A program made the position numbers and the translations under genes. From Candidatus Gastranaerophilales bacterium (GTDB taxonomy: Bacteria; Cyanobacteriota; Vampirovibrionia; Gastranaerophilales; Gastranaerophilaceae): a DNA stretch of 6,906 nt. Under the pieces are notes generated by a model that made no database searches, was not told the origin of the DNA, and was given only the letters and a program-made list of their open reading frames with translations. The stretch is taken from contig CANQLK010000091.1 in NCBI GenBank assembly GCA_947624665.1, positions 1 to 6,906 on the forward strand, given 5' to 3'. Shown piece by piece: positions 6,127-6,906 of the stretch. Positions within the stretch are counted from its first letter, which is position 1. Every line of letters begins with the position of its first letter.

Positions 6127-6906
6127 TTATTTAAGAGATTCAGCGGCTTTAGTAGCAGCTTCTCTAACTCTTTCATCTTCATCGGATTTAGCTAAATCAA
6201 AGATAGTAGTTAAATCATTTTTATATTCGGGTCTTGCGATGTGAGATAAAGCAGCTAATGCGCCTATTCTTACCATCGGATTAGGGTTTGATTTAGCCGA
6301 GTCGACTACTTTATCAATACAAGGTAAATCTTTTAATTCTAAAGCACCTTTATCGGTTCTTTTTTGAAGTTCGTTGTTTAATCTTTCCTGCATATAAGAG
6401 ATGGTATATAAAGCATATTGTTTGTTAATTTCAGCTTTTTCCAAAGGAGTTGCGGTAAAAGCTTTTGCTTTTTCATCTTCTGTTAATTGATCTTGGGGTT
6501 TTTCTCTTAATTTCATGACTTCTTCTGTAGGGCCTTCAAGAGAAGAAGTATCTTTATCTATTATTTCAACGAGTGCATCAAAGATTTGAGTATCCAAAAG
6601 TATCGGGCCTGCGGTATCATCATTTTTAACCAATTCTGCAACATTTTCTATAGCAGCTTTTTGTGCATCCAAATCACTTGATTTTAATTTACCTGCGAAG
6701 CTTTCAGGAGAAACGTCGGCATTGGGAACAACGGGAGTTTCAACTGCTGGTTGTTGAGCAACTGCTGGTTGTTGAGCAACTGCTGGTTGTTGAGCAACTG
6801 CAGCTTCTTGAGCGACCTGTGGTTGTTGCGTCGATTGATCTGTTGCAAGTTGTTGTTCTGCAGGTTGTTGAGCCGGAGCTTGTGCTTCCGGAGTCTGAGT
6901 TATAAC
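6127..6906 (-). CDS. HEAT-repeat protein with Gln/Pro/Ala-rich linker, 5'-truncated by the window edge
   Basis: The minus-strand frame is open from 6906 to the TAA at 6129-6127, giving 259 visible residues; the start is beyond the right edge. A TTG at 6672 is an internal Leu codon, not the start. Visible residues 1-62 are a Gln, Pro, Ala and Val-rich linker with three exact VAQQPA copies (37-54). Such linkers usually join an N-terminal signal or membrane anchor to an outer domain, but that part is not visible. Residues about 67-259 are alpha-helical. LKSSDLDAQKAAIENVAELV near the start and the last 62 residues, with MVRIGALAALSHIA and DERVREAATKAAESL, are typical HEAT-like helix pairs used for protein binding. 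Between them a charged segment (EEVMKLREKPQDQLTEDEKAKA) and a Tyr/Gln helix (KQYALYTISYMQERLNNEL) are not HEAT consensus. No catalytic motif is seen. Probable role is a structural or adaptor protein, possibly at the cell envelope. Confidence 0.85.
   Translation of the reverse strand, partial: VITQTPEAQAPAQQPAEQQLATDQSTQQPQVAQEAAVAQQPAVAQQPAVAQQPAVETPVVPNADVSPESFAGKLKSSDLDAQKAAIENVAELVKNDDTAGPILLDTQIFDALVEIIDKDTSSLEGPTEEVMKLREKPQDQLTEDEKAKAFTATPLEKAEINKQYALYTISYMQERLNNELQKRTDKGALELKDLPCIDKVVDSAKSNPNPMVRIGALAALSHIARPEYKNDLTTIFDLAKSDEDERVREAATKAAESLK
6742..6813. repeat. 18-bp tandem repeat (three exact copies plus a degenerate one)
   Basis: The unit AACTGCTGGTTGTTGAGC occurs exactly at 6742-6759, 6760-6777 and 6778-6795. 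A copy with three mismatches follows at 6796-6813, and a still weaker one at about 6814-6831. The unit length is a multiple of three and codes VAQQPA on the minus strand, so changes in copy number keep the frame. Identity of the three copies points to recent slippage. Confidence 0.93.

Noticed and set aside
6127..6672. Minus-strand gene starting at TTG 6672
   Set aside because: The frame continues without a stop to 6906 and codes the Gln/Pro/Ala linker; the TTG is an internal Leu codon.
6742..6831. CRISPR-like array
   Set aside because: Units are 18 bp, directly abutting, without spacers, and lie in a coding frame.
6663..6905. Plus-strand reading frame with VVEQLL repeats
   Set aside because: It is the antisense shadow of the 18-bp coding repeat of the HEAT gene and has no ribosome site.

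Overview
The window is AT-rich DNA (roughly 30% G+C by eye) from a bacterium using the standard code. It holds five protein genes and almost no spare sequence. Two genes are cut by the window edges. No RNA gene, insertion sequence, CRISPR array or phage module is visible. The C-terminal style of the first gene, the Gln/Pro/Ala-linked HEAT protein at the right end and the base composition remind me of gut Vampirovibrionia (Candidatus Gastranaerophilales). That placement is from memory of such proteins and is only moderately secure.

Layout, left to right. (1) The 3' part of a gene for a coiled-coil protein of unknown function (+, 2-541). (2) A complete Rhizobium etli-type (type II, zinc) L-asparaginase on the minus strand (538-1536), whose stop codon overlaps the stop of gene 1. 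(3) A divergently transcribed polytopic membrane protein with an Asp-Asp motif just after the first helix, possibly of the GT-C glycosyltransferase type (+, 1615-3249). (4) A 900-residue mosaic protein (+, 3365-6067): a HerA-like ATPase fold whose P-loop has been erased, a very long acidic linker with 12-residue repeats, and a C-terminal SH3/Tudor-like domain of the PcrA/UvrD-tail or CarD type. (5) A strong bidirectional terminator (6080-6106), then a minus-strand HEAT-repeat protein (6127-6906) that runs off the right edge through a Gln/Pro/Ala-rich linker built on an 18-bp tandem repeat.

The genes do not form one operon: orientations are +, -, +, +, -. The asparaginase and the membrane protein share a 78-bp divergent promoter region. 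The mosaic gene has its own leader with a TATAAT box, a small palindrome and a GAGGT ribosome site. The clearest candidate for something undescribed is gene 4, which looks like a catalytically dead HerA relative tethered through an acidic arm to a possible RNA polymerase- or nucleic acid-binding module. All functional statements about it are inference from motifs.
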